This document shows positions 41,172 to 52,028 of a stretch of 64,000 nucleotides of DNA, piece by piece. Source of the DNA: Kazachstania africana CBS 2517 (lineage: Eukaryota; Ascomycota; Saccharomycetes; Saccharomycetales; Saccharomycetaceae). The stretch covers positions 372,001-436,000 of the forward strand of contig NC_018946.1 in NCBI RefSeq assembly GCF_000304475.1. Reading direction: 5' to 3'. The notes beneath the pieces are model-generated. The model ran no database searches. It had not been told where the DNA came from and was given only the letters and a program-made list of their open reading frames with translations. Made by a program: the position numbers and the translations under genes. How positions within the stretch are numbered: position 1 is the stretch's first letter; each line of letters begins with the position of its first letter.

Positions 41172-41981
41172 ATGAGTAGCACGACGGTAAGTAAAACGTC
41201 GATTATCTCACTTTATTTTTTTTCTGAAAGCTGATTTTGTCTTACTAACAAGAACAATGAATAGCAGCAACACTCTTCCTTCGAAGTAACGATAAGAGTT
41301 AAAACAGAGCAAATCATATTTAAGGAAGCCCCCGATGATCAATCCCTACCTTTGAGGCGATGGAGACTTCAAATTGTCATGCTAGACAAAGATGGAATGG
41401 AAGTACCGGCTACTATTCTATCATTTTGTACATTCTATTTGCATCCAACATTTGAAAACCCAGTAAGAAAGATAAGTACTATTCCCTTCACACTAGAAGA
41501 AAGTGGATGGGGTGAATTCGACATGAAAATTGTTTGCCATTTTAAAGGAAAAGCTGGTCAATTTTCAATATATCATGATTTGTCATTCGCAGACAATGCG
41601 TATGCAGTGGATTATACGATAGATGTACCGTATTATTTACCTGAATTTAGACCCTTTTTGGAGAAAGACTTTGACTTACCAGCAATTGACGCTGACCCGG
41701 AACCATACAAGGGAGGAACCAAATGGCTACGTGAAGTTCCCTTTCTAGACGAAGATCAAGTGACAGAATTTGTTCAAAAAATACTAAATAATAGTGCTGT
41801 TCAATCAGAGGTTGAGAAACGTGACAAAATGGATACATTTTACATGTATTTGGGGCAATTACCAGATGATCTGATTGATGAACTTGGCTACTTCATACAA
41901 AATAGAGGAATGGAAGATTCAAATGATTCAAAAGCGCAACTCAAACAAGAAGATGATAGTGAAATTTTTGGGGACATATGA
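41172..41981 (+). CDS. SAS5: YEATS-domain SAS histone acetyltransferase subunit Sas5, spliced (exons 41172-41186 and 41265-41981)
   Basis: This is Sas5, the YEATS subunit of the SAS complex (Sas2-Sas4-Sas5) that acetylates H4 K16 and limits spreading of silencing. A 15-nt first exon (MSSTT) joins, after a 78-nt intron, to QQHSSFEVTIRVKTEQII, giving 243 residues (yeast 248). The YEATS core shows LPLRRWRLQIVMLDKDGMEV, FYLHPTFENP, EESGWGEFDMKI and HDLSFADNAYAVDYTIDVP. The C-terminal helical part aligns with Sas5 (LDEDQVTEFVQKILNN). Without splicing the conserved EVTIRVKT would have no start codon. It lies next to TAF14 in tandem. Confidence 0.92.
41187..41264 (+). other. SAS5 spliceosomal intron
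   Basis: The signals are GTAAGT (41187-41192), TACTAAC (41243-41249) and acceptor TAG (41262-41264). The intron is 78 nt and phase 0. The next AG (CAG, ending 41267) would remove one codon and keep the frame. Confidence 0.88.
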
Positions 41982-42142
41982 AAGCACAAAAAGCATTTAT
42001 CATCACTAGCATGAGCGTCTGATCTATGCATTATATAAAACGGTACACTCTTCAGGAAAAATTCCAGAGAAAGGAACCTATCCTAAATAGACATTCATTA
42101 AAAAGAGCATTACATATTAAAATTTGAAGGATGCGTACATTT

Positions 42143-43420
42143 TTACATATATGCAGGGGACCAAATTTTCATTGTGGAATCCCACGAACCTGTACAAACA
42201 GCTAATCCATCTGGACTTGTCTTGACTCTTGAGACTCTGTTACTATGACCTTCTAATTTACCAACAATTTCCGCTTTCAGAGTATCCCAAACCACACATC
42301 CGGAATCTGTATAGCATGCATACATCAATCTACCCGAATTACTGAAGTCTATTGAAACGACACCTTGATTATCTAAATAGCTCGAACTTACTGCTGTCGC
42401 CGTAGCTGATTGTGGAGAATGCCTACTATAAACCATTTTGGCCTCAGAATAAGTTGGTTGATCGTACTGTTGGCTATGAAGACTAGTGGATAATGAATAA
42501 TTTGCAATTGGACAATCAGAACGTAAGTCGTATAAATTAACCATGCCATCGTCGCTACCAGTAGCGATAGAATTCCCATCCTTGAAAAATTGAAGAGTAT
42601 TAACATCTCTATTACTGACGAAAAAATTTTGAACTGAACCAGGGGTCCTTATATCCCAGATATAAGTATATCCATCAGACCCGCAACTTGCAAAAATATT
42701 TTCATCGTTGTTATTATTTTTGTTTGTGGGAAGTGCCAACGCCAAAACGTCACCCAAATGGTCTGTATACTCGGTAACTCGTTTTGCCTTTGGAATATCC
42801 CACAATGCACAAGTCATGTCACCACTAGCTGTTAGTACCTGAGTATTGTCAAGGAAATCAATATCTGAAATGTAACATGTATGACCTTTGAATATGGAAG
42901 TGATATTTTGTTGTACTCTATTTTCTTTGGAGACTTTGTAAACAGTACAATTATTGTTAAGGCCTGCACTTGCGACCAGATTTCCATTTGGAGACATGGC
43001 ACAAGAAAGTACCCATTGGGAATCCAGAGGGATGGCATTTTGCTTCATACCAGTTGCACTATCCCATATAAGCATAAAACCGTCTTGACTTGCACTTAAA
43101 ATGTTTTTAGAATTTCTTGACCATCTAAAATCTGCAATTTTATTGTTATGACCTTTTAACACTATCGTTGGTTTCAAGTTTATTTTACTTTTATTTAAAG
43201 GTTCTATTGTGTTCGCCATTTGGAAAAGATTTGCATCTTGAACTCTCAATTTCACTTTGTCAATTTGAATATAAAGATTTTTAGTTTCTTGCCTTGCTAT
43301 ATTAATTTTATTTTGAATTTCTTCCTCTAAATTTCCATTATCTGAGAACATCAGAGTCTGTGGTTGTATATAAGCTGCACTTGAGAATGATAAATCCATT
43401 GTGGGTTGAAATGTAGTCAT
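42143..43420 (-). CDS. STE4: G protein beta subunit Ste4 (pheromone pathway)
   Basis: This 425-residue protein is Ste4, the G-beta subunit that with Ste18 transmits the mating pheromone signal to Ste5/Ste20. ATG 43420 gives MTTFQPTMDLSF; the codons just upstream in frame contain no ATG. A coiled-coil N-terminus (about 30-75, EEEIQNKINIARQETKNLYIQ) is followed by seven WD repeats. Blocks identical to yeast include KPTIVLKGHNNKI, FRWSRNSKNILSASQDGFMLIWDSATG, LDSQWVLSCAMSPNG and LNNNCTVYKVSKENRV. The end is CTGSWDSTMKIWSPAYM. It is convergent with SAS5. Pheromone response elements lie upstream. Confidence 0.96.
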   Translation of the reverse strand: MTTFQPTMDLSFSSAAYIQPQTLMFSDNGNLEEEIQNKINIARQETKNLYIQIDKVKLRVQDANLFQMANTIEPLNKSKINLKPTIVLKGHNNKIADFRWSRNSKNILSASQDGFMLIWDSATGMKQNAIPLDSQWVLSCAMSPNGNLVASAGLNNNCTVYKVSKENRVQQNITSIFKGHTCYISDIDFLDNTQVLTASGDMTCALWDIPKAKRVTEYTDHLGDVLALALPTNKNNNNDENIFASCGSDGYTYIWDIRTPGSVQNFFVSNRDVNTLQFFKDGNSIATGSDDGMVNLYDLRSDCPIANYSLSTSLHSQQYDQPTYSEAKMVYSRHSPQSATATAVSSSYLDNQGVVSIDFSNSGRLMYACYTDSGCVVWDTLKAEIVGKLEGHSNRVSRVKTSPDGLAVCTGSWDSTMKIWSPAYM

Positions 43421-44261
43421 AATCAAATTTGTCTGTACTCTCTTGCGTATTAAAAATTCTTTAAAGACCTCTGTTATAGCTTGCTTGTAAATTTCAAAAA
43501 TTTGAAGATATATATTGACAATCGACTTAGCCCCAGTAGTGAAAGCAAAGAATATTTTGTAACTGAGGTGCTATTTGTTTACAGATAATATATGTGAAAA
43601 ATTAGCGATAGGTGAACGTTAGTTAAGCAAGAAAGTATCGCATTGTGAGGGAAAAAAGTCTAAAGCCAAATGGAAAAGGTCAATGAAACATGATTGAAAC
43701 AAAATTGAAACTAAGTAACTGATATTAATCAGAATTCGATAACCACTAGGAGATCGTAGTCAAAATATGAGTAGATCCACCTCGATGTAGGAGGCAATGC
43801 AGCTGGGATGCCCCATTCTCTCGAGATTGGAAGAAATGAAAGAACCTCAAAAAGTCACTTGTTCGAGCTAAATGCCCATAGACAATCCGATGTACCAAAG
43901 CGAAGTTCCGATGTGGGATCGTGTTAATTTTTACATCGTGCATGCGGCAGCAAAGAGAGGAAACGAAAAAAAGGCCTCATGCATGCGATGTTCTCTCTTA
44001 GATCCTCTCTTAGATCGCCTCAGAGGATGTGTGGTACATATCCAGAGATGACTGTAGAGGAAAAAGTTGCTCCGATTGATTGTTAGCTGTAAGAAATAGG
44101 CCGTGTTTAATATTAATACATACTATAAACATACAATAACATATATATATATATATGCTGAAAGAGACTAGACAAAAAGAAATAATCTGAGAAGGAGTCA
44201 AAGGATTACAACGCAGCGAAAAAGAAAGAGTGGGAAAAATAGAGTTAGACTTTTAGTGGAT
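43421..44261. other. STE4 promoter and HHO1 3' region
   Basis: This 841-bp gap lies upstream of STE4 and downstream of HHO1. Besides the pheromone elements it holds a 12-bp-period direct repeat, TCTCTTAGATC (43994-44004 and 44006-44016), a repeated GCATGC (about 43941-43986) and a (TA)n run (about 44142-44157). S. cerevisiae places other genes near here (for example TBF1 beside HHO1); no remnant is visible. Confidence 0.45.
43684..43712. promoter_or_regulatory. Three pheromone response elements at 11-bp spacing upstream of STE4
   Basis: TGAAACA at 43684-43690 and 43695-43701, and TGAAACT at 43706-43712, recur exactly every 11 bp, about one helical turn. TGAAACA is the Ste12 binding element. 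The array begins 264 bp upstream of the STE4 ATG, so mating-pathway feedback on the G-beta gene is likely. Confidence 0.72.
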
Positions 44262-45005
44262 CTATTTTTTCTTTGTGACACCGTTGGCCCTCTTCTTAGG
44301 TTTAGTCTTGCTTACAGAGGATGACTTCTCGATCTTTACAATTTTGACAACTCCTGAGGGACCTTTTGGTTGTTTCAATTCGCCGGAATCGACACATTTT
44401 TTAATAGCGTTGTTGACGAGACTGTCAAAATTAGGTCTTGCTCCAGCTGAGCTATATTTTTCTTTAATAAACTTCTTTAAAGCAATACGGCTGGCACCTT
44501 TCCCAGTATTAATTTTTGTAGCCCCTTCCAAGACCATTTCTCTGTACGTCGAAGGATGTTCAGCGACAACGTTACGTGCTTTTTTCAATGCAACTTTCTT
44601 TGCAACGACAGGTTTCTTTTTAGTGACTTTAACTGCCTTCTTAGCAGCAACCACTTTGGAAGGCTTCTTATCATCGGTCTTTGACACTTTTGCTAATTTG
44701 AGCGGACCAGATGGACCCTTTGGTTGCAAAAAGATTTCACTCTGTACACCTTTCTTAATTGCATTATTAAAGTACATGTCAAAGTTAGCAGCAGCACCGA
44801 CTGATGGATATTTTTCCTTAATGAATTTCTTGAGGGTTTGACGGCTAGATCCCATACGATCGTGTAAACTAACCAATGCCTCTGTGATTAGAGTCCTGTA
44901 GGATTTAGCAGGCTCCTCGACGATCTTCCTGGCTACGATTTTCTTAGCAACTACAGGCGTCTTCTTTGCCTGTGTCTTCTTCAAAGTTGGTCTTCTGATT
45001 GGCAT
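44262..45005 (-). CDS. HHO1: Linker histone H1 (Hho1) with two globular domains
   Basis: This 247-residue Lys/Ala-rich protein is the yeast linker histone, which binds nucleosome entry-exit DNA and restrains recombination and transcription. The unusual double winged-helix layout of Hho1 is present. Domain 1 spans about 37-110 (SYRTLITEALVSLHDRMGSSRQ ... LKKFIKEKYPSVG ... LQPKGPSGPLKL) and domain 2 about 155-230 (TYREMVLEGATKINTGKGASRIALKKFIKEKY ... KQPKGPSGVVKI). They are separated by a KKAVKVTKKKPVVAKK linker. Length is near yeast (258). It is divergent from MGM1; in S. cerevisiae HHO1 is YPL127C. Confidence 0.95.
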   Translation of the reverse strand: MPIRRPTLKKTQAKKTPVVAKKIVARKIVEEPAKSYRTLITEALVSLHDRMGSSRQTLKKFIKEKYPSVGAAANFDMYFNNAIKKGVQSEIFLQPKGPSGPLKLAKVSKTDDKKPSKVVAAKKAVKVTKKKPVVAKKVALKKARNVVAEHPSTYREMVLEGATKINTGKGASRIALKKFIKEKYSSAGARPNFDSLVNNAIKKCVDSGELKQPKGPSGVVKIVKIEKSSSVSKTKPKKRANGVTKKK

Positions 45006-45327
45006 TACTTTCTCGAACTTCTAGTACTTTTTTTAATAAAAGAGCAATTGTCTTGATGCTGGATCTCCTTTAACAGCTATTATACCCAATAGTTGGTCTT
45101 GCGATTCTGTAACAACTGATCTACTTGCATATTTTCGAAACTAAAAAGTTTGTTTGTTTATCAACAAGGAAAATAAATTCCCTTAAATTTTGCGTTCCTC
45201 GCTTCCATCTCGAGTATCATCGATTTTTGAAATGCAAAATTTGAATCAATCAAATTGTGAGAAGAGTGACAGTCAAAACGACGCTGTTTAAGAAGTAAAT
45301 AATTGAGTAAGAAGATATCTTGTGTTG
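45006..45327. other. HHO1-MGM1 divergent promoter region
   Basis: These 322 bp serve both genes. I see no clear histone-type upstream element, general regulatory factor site or canonical TATA box. A 65-codon antisense open frame at 45161-45358 looks spurious. Confidence 0.35.
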
Positions 45328-48045
45328 ATGAGATTGGCTGCTTCTCGTTTAGTGTCACGTTCGGTGGCGTTGAGAAGTCCCTTACAACGAGGTGCCCACG
45401 TCCAGGGACGAAGATTGTACTACTACTCGGTAGTGTCGCCTTTACAACTCATAAAATTCATGCATTTCAACTCTAATGTACGGTTTAATCCTCAGCTAAA
45501 GCTGGTCGCCACGCGGAGGTTTAGTTCGTTTATCCCCAGGGTGGTGGCTAAGATAGCAAAGACCCCCGTGTATCTTGGGGGTGGCATTGCAGCTGCTGGG
45601 AGTTACATTGCATACAAAGTGGAACAGACAAGTAATTATACTATGGATAAGATAGACCAGTTGAAGGATTTTTCAAGTGGAATGAAGGATAAGATTGTGA
45701 GATTGTTTCAGAACGGCAGTAATGATGGTGGTGGTTCTAATTCAAATGGCTCTATACCCGGTGCCACTCTGGCTGCAACATTGGCAGCTGAAGAAGAAGA
45801 GGAAGAGAGACTTGATCAGGAGTTGCAAAAAATGCATGACAATAATGCATGGGATGAGGATTCGAATGATGAAGATGGCGAAATTGATGATAGTATCGAC
45901 ACTACTCAGGATGAAATGCTTAATTTGACCAAGCAAATGATAGAAATTAGAACCATTTTGAATAGAGTCGACCCAGGTTCAACTCATTTGACGCTACCTT
46001 CTATTGTGGTCATTGGATCTCAATCTTCTGGTAAATCCTCTGTATTGGAGGCCATAGTGGGAAAAGAATTTTTACCCAAAGGTTCTAACATGGTAACAAA
46101 AAGACCCATAGAATTAACTCTCGTGAATACCCCAAACTCTCCAGAAATTACGGCAGATTTTCCCTCACAACGATTGTATAATCTGAAAGATTTCAAAGAA
46201 GTGAGGAGAATCCTATTAGAATTGAATATGGCAATCCCATCTTCGGAAGCAGTCTCGGACGACCCAATTCAACTAACTATCAAATCTTCCAGAGTACCCG
46301 ATTTGTCACTAGTAGATCTACCAGGTTATATACAGATTGAAGCTGCTGATCAACCATTAGAATTAAAATCTAGAATCCGTCAATTGTGTGACAAATATTT
46401 GAAGGAACCAAATATTATATTGGCCATTTCAGCTGCAGATGTCGATCTTGCTAACAGTTCTGCATTACGAGCCTCAAAGAAAGCCGATCCAGAAGGGTTA
46501 AGAACGATAGGTGTTATCACCAAATTAGATCTAGTAAGTGCAAGTATGGCCAAAGATATATTGAACAACAGAAGATATCCTCTAAAGATGGGATACGTTG
46601 GTGTCATAACCAAAGCACCAAACGAATTTAATAAGCACAATTACCTTAGTCTGTTCAATGACCAATCAACTTCCAACAACTCATCACATTCACCATTAAG
46701 TGGTTTGTTTGGTAAAAAATTGGACCAAACAAGTAAAGAAAATAAGAGCTCCGAGAATGAATTAGGTTTGCAACAAATAGAATCGAGACAGTTTGAAAAA
46801 TTATATTTTCAACAAAATAAAAAGATTTTTAGCAACTGTCAGGTATCGACAAAAAAATTGAGGGAAAGATTAATTAAAATCTTGGAAATATCAATGTCCA
46901 ACGCACTTGAACCTACATCAAATATAATACAACAAGAACTGGATGATACTTCCTATTTATTCAAAGTTGAATTCAATGATAGACAGTTAACTCCGAAATC
47001 ATATCTTTTGAATAACGTAGATATATTAAAGTTAACCATAAAAGAGTTCCAGGAGAAATTCAGTAGAACTGAATTGAAATCGATATTGAAGGCAGATCTC
47101 GATCAAAAAGTGCTTGATTTTCTAGCTGCAAGATACTGGAAAGACGAAAATCTTGCCACTTCGCTTTCGTCTACAATGAAGAGTGATAGCGAAATGTTAT
47201 ATTGGCATAGAAAACTGGGACTTGCCTCTTCAAGTTTGACTAAAATTGGTATTGGTAGGCTTTCAACAATGTTAGTTACAAACTCGATCTTAAAGGAACT
47301 GGATAACATTTTAAATAACACTCAATTAAAATCGCATGAACTAATTAAAGATTTGGTGACCAACACTGCAGTGAATGTACTAAATACAAAGTATTATTCT
47401 ACTGCTGACCAAGTGGAGAACTGTATTAAGCCTTACAAATATGAAATTGACTTAGAAGATCGTGATTGGGAACTGGCCAGAAATCATTCGATTAGTTTAC
47501 TGAAGGAAGAGTACCATCAATGTAAAGAGCGTTTTGACACTATAAAAAATGCAGTGGGAAATAAAAAGCTACAGAGAGTAATGTCATATTTGGATCATGA
47601 TGATGGCTTACAAAAACAAGAAACCCTTGGAATGTCTAAGATTTTGTTAGAGAGAGGTTCTGAGGCAGTATTCCTAGACAAAAGATTGAAGGTACTGAAC
47701 TTCAGAATGAGGATGCTGAGAAATAGATGCTACTCGAAATCTGAGAAAGATCGCTGTCCAGAAGTATTTTTAAATGCAGTAAGTGAGAAATTGATATCAA
47801 CCGCTGTACTATTTTTAAATGTTGAATTACTAAGTGACTTCTTCTACAATTTCCCAATAGAATTGGATAGAAGGTTGAGTACTCTGAGCGAAGAGCAAAT
47901 CGAAATGTTTGCTAAAGAAGATCCAAAAATTGCAAGACACATTGATTTACAAAAGAGAAAGGAGCTGTTAGAGTTAGCACTTGAGAAAATCGATTCAATT
48001 TTGGTCTTCAAAAAGAGCTACAAAAATGTAAATACTAATATATAG
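45328..48045 (+). CDS. MGM1: Mitochondrial dynamin-like GTPase Mgm1 (OPA1 family)
   Basis: This 905-residue GTPase drives inner-membrane fusion and cristae shape. ATG 45328 gives an Arg/Ser-rich presequence (MRLAASRLVSRSVALRSPLQ). The inner-membrane segment YLGGGIAAAGSYIAYKV is at about 83-99. A charged linker containing the expected rhomboid (Pcp1) cleavage region follows, as in the yeast long and short forms. The GTPase has G1 GSQSSGKSS (about 229), G3 DLPGY (about 331) and G4 TKLD (about 400). The stalk/paddle and GED regions complete the protein. Length equals yeast (902). Confidence 0.96.
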   Translation: MRLAASRLVSRSVALRSPLQRGAHVQGRRLYYYSVVSPLQLIKFMHFNSNVRFNPQLKLVATRRFSSFIPRVVAKIAKTPVYLGGGIAAAGSYIAYKVEQTSNYTMDKIDQLKDFSSGMKDKIVRLFQNGSNDGGGSNSNGSIPGATLAATLAAEEEEEERLDQELQKMHDNNAWDEDSNDEDGEIDDSIDTTQDEMLNLTKQMIEIRTILNRVDPGSTHLTLPSIVVIGSQSSGKSSVLEAIVGKEFLPKGSNMVTKRPIELTLVNTPNSPEITADFPSQRLYNLKDFKEVRRILLELNMAIPSSEAVSDDPIQLTIKSSRVPDLSLVDLPGYIQIEAADQPLELKSRIRQLCDKYLKEPNIILAISAADVDLANSSALRASKKADPEGLRTIGVITKLDLVSASMAKDILNNRRYPLKMGYVGVITKAPNEFNKHNYLSLFNDQSTSNNSSHSPLSGLFGKKLDQTSKENKSSENELGLQQIESRQFEKLYFQQNKKIFSNCQVSTKKLRERLIKILEISMSNALEPTSNIIQQELDDTSYLFKVEFNDRQLTPKSYLLNNVDILKLTIKEFQEKFSRTELKSILKADLDQKVLDFLAARYWKDENLATSLSSTMKSDSEMLYWHRKLGLASSSLTKIGIGRLSTMLVTNSILKELDNILNNTQLKSHELIKDLVTNTAVNVLNTKYYSTADQVENCIKPYKYEIDLEDRDWELARNHSISLLKEEYHQCKERFDTIKNAVGNKKLQRVMSYLDHDDGLQKQETLGMSKILLERGSEAVFLDKRLKVLNFRMRMLRNRCYSKSEKDRCPEVFLNAVSEKLISTAVLFLNVELLSDFFYNFPIELDRRLSTLSEEQIEMFAKEDPKIARHIDLQKRKELLELALEKIDSILVFKKSYKNVNTNI

Positions 48046-48176
48046 AACCTCCATCTCTGTGTACATATTCAAAATTCAATGCCTTTATAAATGCTTTTCT
48101 AAATTAATTTCCGCGGGAGAGTTTCGAACGGGAGCTACACCCAGACAGCCAGAACGGCTTTCACAAAAAAAAATTG

Positions 48177-48184
48177 AAAAATTT
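48177..48184. promoter_or_regulatory. RRPE-type motif upstream of RET1
   Basis: TTGAAAAATTTGT spans the RRPE core AAAAATTT, 126-133 bp before the RET1 ATG. RNA polymerase I and III subunit genes often carry this element. No PAC core is seen nearby. ACACCCAGACA at 48136-48146 is a weak Rap1-like match. Confidence 0.4.
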
Positions 48185-48309
48185 GTACATCGAAAATAAA
48201 ATGGGAAAAACGATGTCATCTTAATAAGCACGAGTTAGGTTATCTGATCAAGTTGGAATCTTTGTTCATTTAGACAAGATTTTTCGATAGAGAGTATAAT
48301 TTTGGAACA

Positions 48310-51300
48310 ATGGTAGGGACTGCTACTAAGAGAAGAAAGACACATTCTCATGGAGAGCATGAAGTAGACAAAACTTTCGATGATCTATTGAAACCAGTGT
48401 ACAAAGGTAAAAAATTAACCGATGAGATCAATACTGCTGAAGATAAATGGCATCTTTTACCAGCTTTTCTAAAAGTTAAAGGTTTAGTCAAACAACATTT
48501 AGATTCTTTCAATTACTTTGTCGATATTGATTTGAAAAAAATTATCAAGGCAAATCAAACTATCTTATCAGATGTTGATCCCGAGTTTTATTTGAAATAT
48601 GTCGATATTAGAATCGGTAAGAAGTCGACTAGCTCTACTAAGGATTACTTAACCCCTCCTCACGAATGTAGATTAAGGGATATGACCTATTCCGCCCCAA
48701 TATATGTGGACATCGAATATACTAGAGGTAGAAACATCATTATGCATAAAGATGTCGAGATCGGACGAATGCCTATTATGTTGAGATCTAATAAATGTAC
48801 ATTATACGGGTGCGATGAAGCTGAAATGGCTAAATTAAACGAATGTCCATTAGATCCGGGTGGTTATTTCATCGTTAATGGTACAGAAAAGGTTATTCTT
48901 GTACAAGAGCAATTATCTAAGAATCGTATTATCGTGGAAGCTGATGAAAAGAAAGGTATTGTGCAGGCATCTGTTACGTCTTCTACTCACGAAAGAAAAT
49001 CTAAGACTTATGTTGTTACTAAAAATGATAAGATTTATTTAAAGCACAATTCTATTTCTGAAGAAATTCCAATTGTTATAGTGTTGAAAGCCTGTGGTGT
49101 TGTCTCGGAACTTGAAATAATGCAATTAGTGTGTGGTAATGATAGTAGCTATCAAGATATTTTTGCAGTTAACATCGAAGAAGCCTCTAAATTCAACATA
49201 TATACTCAACAACAAGCTTTAGAATATATCGGTGCCAAAGTTAAGACCATGAGGAGACAAAAATTGACCGTTTTACAAGAGGGTATTGAAGCTATCGCTA
49301 CTACTGTCATTGCTCATTTGACTGTCGAGGCTTTAAACTTTAGAGAAAAGGCTCTTTATATGGCAATGATGACCCGCAGAGTTGTTATGGCAATGCACAA
49401 TCCAAAAATGGTGGATGATAGAGATTATGTCGGTAACAAGCGTTTGGAATTGGCTGGTCAATTAATTTCACTTTTATTCGAAGATTTATTCAAAAAATTC
49501 AATAGTGATTTCAAAGCAAGTATTGACAAAGTTCTGAAAAAACCAAATAGGGCAATGGAATATGACGCACTATTATCCATCAATGTTCACTCCAATAATA
49601 TCACAAGTGGGTTAAATAGAGCCATTTCAACAGGTAATTGGTCATTGAAGAGATTTAAGATGGAAAGAGCAGGTGTTACACACGTTCTATCCAGATTATC
49701 GTATATTTCAGCTTTAGGTATGATGACAAGAATTTCATCTCAGTTCGAAAAATCAAGAAAGGTTTCCGGTCCAAGAGCATTACAACCTTCACAATTTGGT
49801 ATGCTATGTACTGCAGATACTCCCGAAGGTGAAGCATGTGGTTTAGTCAAGAATTTAGCACTAATGACACATATTACTACGGACGATGAAGAAGAGCCGA
49901 TCAAGAAACTTTGTTATGTCCTTGGTGTAGAAGACATCAACCTAATTGATAGTGCTTCGTTGCACTTAAACTATTCAGTATTTTTAAATGGTACTCTAAT
50001 AGGTTCAGCAAGATTTCCAAGAAAATTTGTCTCACATTTCAGAGCCCTGAGAAGAAGTTGTAAGGTTTCTGCTTTTATTTCTATTCATACCAATTCAGAG
50101 CAAAAGGCAGTTCATATTGCTACAGATGGTGGTAGAATTTGTAGACCTCTTATTATTGTTACCAATGGGGAATCTCATGTCAAAGCACATCATTTAAAGA
50201 GACTTTTAGAAGGCGAATTAGTTTTCGACGACTTCTTAAAGCTTGGATTAGTTGAATATTTAGATGTCAATGAAGAAAATGACTCTTTTATTGCTCTATA
50301 TGAAAAAGATATAGATCAGGCGGTCACTCATTTGGAAATTGAGCCTTTCACAGTCTTGGGTGCTGTTGCTGGCTTAATTCCATACCCGCATCATAACCAA
50401 TCGCCTCGTAATACCTACCAATGTGCGATGGGTAAACAAGCCATTGGTGCAATTGCTTACAACCAATTCAAGAGAATAGATACCTTGTTATATCTAATGA
50501 TTTATCCCCAACAGCCAATGGTGAAAACAAAAACAATTGAATTAATTGATTATGATAAACTACCAGCTGGTCAAAATGCAACCGTTGCCGTTATGTCTTA
50601 TTCTGGTTACGATATTGAAGATGCTTTAGTCTTGAATAAAGCGTCACTTGATAGAGGTTTTGGACGTTGTGAAACTCGTAGAAAGACTACAACAGTTTTA
50701 AAAAGATATCCAAATCATACCCAAGATATTATCGGTGGTATGCGTGTCGATGAAAAAGGCGAGCCAATATGGCAGCATAAAGCATTAGGCCCAGATGGTT
50801 TGGGTGAAGTAGGTATGAAACTAGACAGTGGTCAAATATATATCAATAAATCGGTGCCAACTAATTCCACCGATGCCTTTAATGGTGCGGCACAGGCCAG
50901 CTATAGGGAAACTCCTGTTATTTACAGAGCGCCTGAGCCTTCGCATATCGATCAAGTTATGATGTCTGTCTCAGATAATGATCAAGCTTTGATCAAGGTC
51001 CTTTTGAGACAGCACAGAAGACCTGAATTAGGTGATAAGTTCTCGTCACGTCACGGTCAAAAGGGTGTTTGTGGTATCATTGTAAAGCAAGAAGATATGC
51101 CATTTAATGATCAAGGTGTTGTTCCAGATATTATTATGAATCCTCATGGTTTCCCATCTCGTATGACAGTTGGTAAAATGATTGAGTTAGTATCTGGTAA
51201 AGCCGGTGTCTTGAATGGTTCTCTAGAATATGGTACCTGTTTTGGTGGTTCTAAATTAGAGGATATGTCAAAAATTCTGGTTGAAAAAGGTTTCAACTAT

Positions 51301-51756
51301 TCTGGTAAGGATATGTTATACTCTGGTATTACAGGTGAGTGTCTACAAGCTTACATCTTCTTTGGCCCAATTTATTATCAAAAACTGAAGCATATGGTCT
51401 TAGATAAGATGCATGCCAGAGCTAGGGGTCCAAGGGCTGTTTTAACTCGTCAACCAACGGAAGGTAGATCGAGAGATGGTGGTTTAAGATTGGGTGAAAT
51501 GGAAAGAGATTGTGTTATCGCTTATGGTGCTTCTCAATTACTTCTAGAAAGACTAATGATCAGTTCTGATGCTTTTGAAGTGGATGTCTGTGCGAAATGT
51601 GGTTTAATGGGTTATAGTGGCTGGTGTACCACATGTAAGAGTGCCGAAAATGTCATCAAGATGACAATCCCTTATGCTGCTAAATTGCTATTCCAAGAGT
51701 TATTGTCTATGAACATTGCACCAAGACTAAGATTGGAAGATATTTTTCAAGAATGA
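48310..51756 (+). CDS. RET1: RNA polymerase III second-largest subunit Ret1 (C128)
   Basis: This 1,148-residue protein is the second-largest subunit of RNA polymerase III, forming half of the active site for tRNA, 5S and U6 synthesis. It shows the fork and lobe regions ([53 protein letters not shown]) and active-site blocks ([35 protein letters not shown]). The C-terminal anchor [23 protein letters not shown] is followed by the zinc-binding CAKCG-x8-CTTCK. The end, [12 protein letters not shown], is typical. Length equals yeast (1,149). Confidence 0.98.
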   Translation: MVGTATKRRKTHSHGEHEVDKTFDDLLKPVYKGKKLTDEINTAEDKWHLLPAFLKVKGLVKQHLDSFNYFVDIDLKKIIKANQTILSDVDPEFYLKYVDIRIGKKSTSSTKDYLTPPHECRLRDMTYSAPIYVDIEYTRGRNIIMHKDVEIGRMPIMLRSNKCTLYGCDEAEMAKLNECPLDPGGYFIVNGTEKVILVQEQLSKNRIIVEADEKKGIVQASVTSSTHERKSKTYVVTKNDKIYLKHNSISEEIPIVIVLKACGVVSELEIMQLVCGNDSSYQDIFAVNIEEASKFNIYTQQQALEYIGAKVKTMRRQKLTVLQEGIEAIATTVIAHLTVEALNFREKALYMAMMTRRVVMAMHNPKMVDDRDYVGNKRLELAGQLISLLFEDLFKKFNSDFKASIDKVLKKPNRAMEYDALLSINVHSNNITSGLNRAISTGNWSLKRFKMERAGVTHVLSRLSYISALGMMTRISSQFEKSRKVSGPRALQPSQFGMLCTADTPEGEACGLVKNLALMTHITTDDEEEPIKKLCYVLGVEDINLIDSASLHLNYSVFLNGTLIGSARFPRKFVSHFRALRRSCKVSAFISIHTNSEQKAVHIATDGGRICRPLIIVTNGESHVKAHHLKRLLEGELVFDDFLKLGLVEYLDVNEENDSFIALYEKDIDQAVTHLEIEPFTVLGAVAGLIPYPHHNQSPRNTYQCAMGKQAIGAIAYNQFKRIDTLLYLMIYPQQPMVKTKTIELIDYDKLPAGQNATVAVMSYSGYDIEDALVLNKASLDRGFGRCETRRKTTTVLKRYPNHTQDIIGGMRVDEKGEPIWQHKALGPDGLGEVGMKLDSGQIYINKSVPTNSTDAFNGAAQASYRETPVIYRAPEPSHIDQVMMSVSDNDQALIKVLLRQHRRPELGDKFSSRHGQKGVCGIIVKQEDMPFNDQGVVPDIIMNPHGFPSRMTVGKMIELVSGKAGVLNGSLEYGTCFGGSKLEDMSKILVEKGFNYSGKDMLYSGITGECLQAYIFFGPIYYQKLKHMVLDKMHARARGPRAVLTRQPTEGRSRDGGLRLGEMERDCVIAYGASQLLLERLMISSDAFEVDVCAKCGLMGYSGWCTTCKSAENVIKMTIPYAAKLLFQELLSMNIAPRLRLEDIFQE

Positions 51757-52028
51757 GTGCTTTGAGAACTGTAAGCAACTACAAGTGGCATCTAAAATCA
51801 TAAAATGGAATCTTTACGTAGCTATTGAACTCTTTGAACTCCGATTTAAAAAATTCTGTATATTAAATAAATAAATAAAATAATGAAAGCATATTTACCG
51901 TAAGAGCGGCTCCTGGTGGGCTCAAGACATGAATTTTGTGATGAGTATCAAACTACTTCAAAAATATTAATAATTTACAAATTGTATCTTCTCTGATATA
52001 TAAGTGACTAAAATTATATAAAACTGTC

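Noticed and set aside
41352..41981. Second YEATS gene first considered a recent TAF14 duplicate
   Set aside because: The LPLRRW, EVTIRVKT and DDAYAVDYT-like blocks and the STE4 neighbour identify it as SAS5.
48121..48160. TTTCGAACGGGAGCTACACCC, tested as the end of a reverse-strand tRNA
   Set aside because: It cannot be folded into a T arm plus acceptor stem, and no anticodon arm is present.
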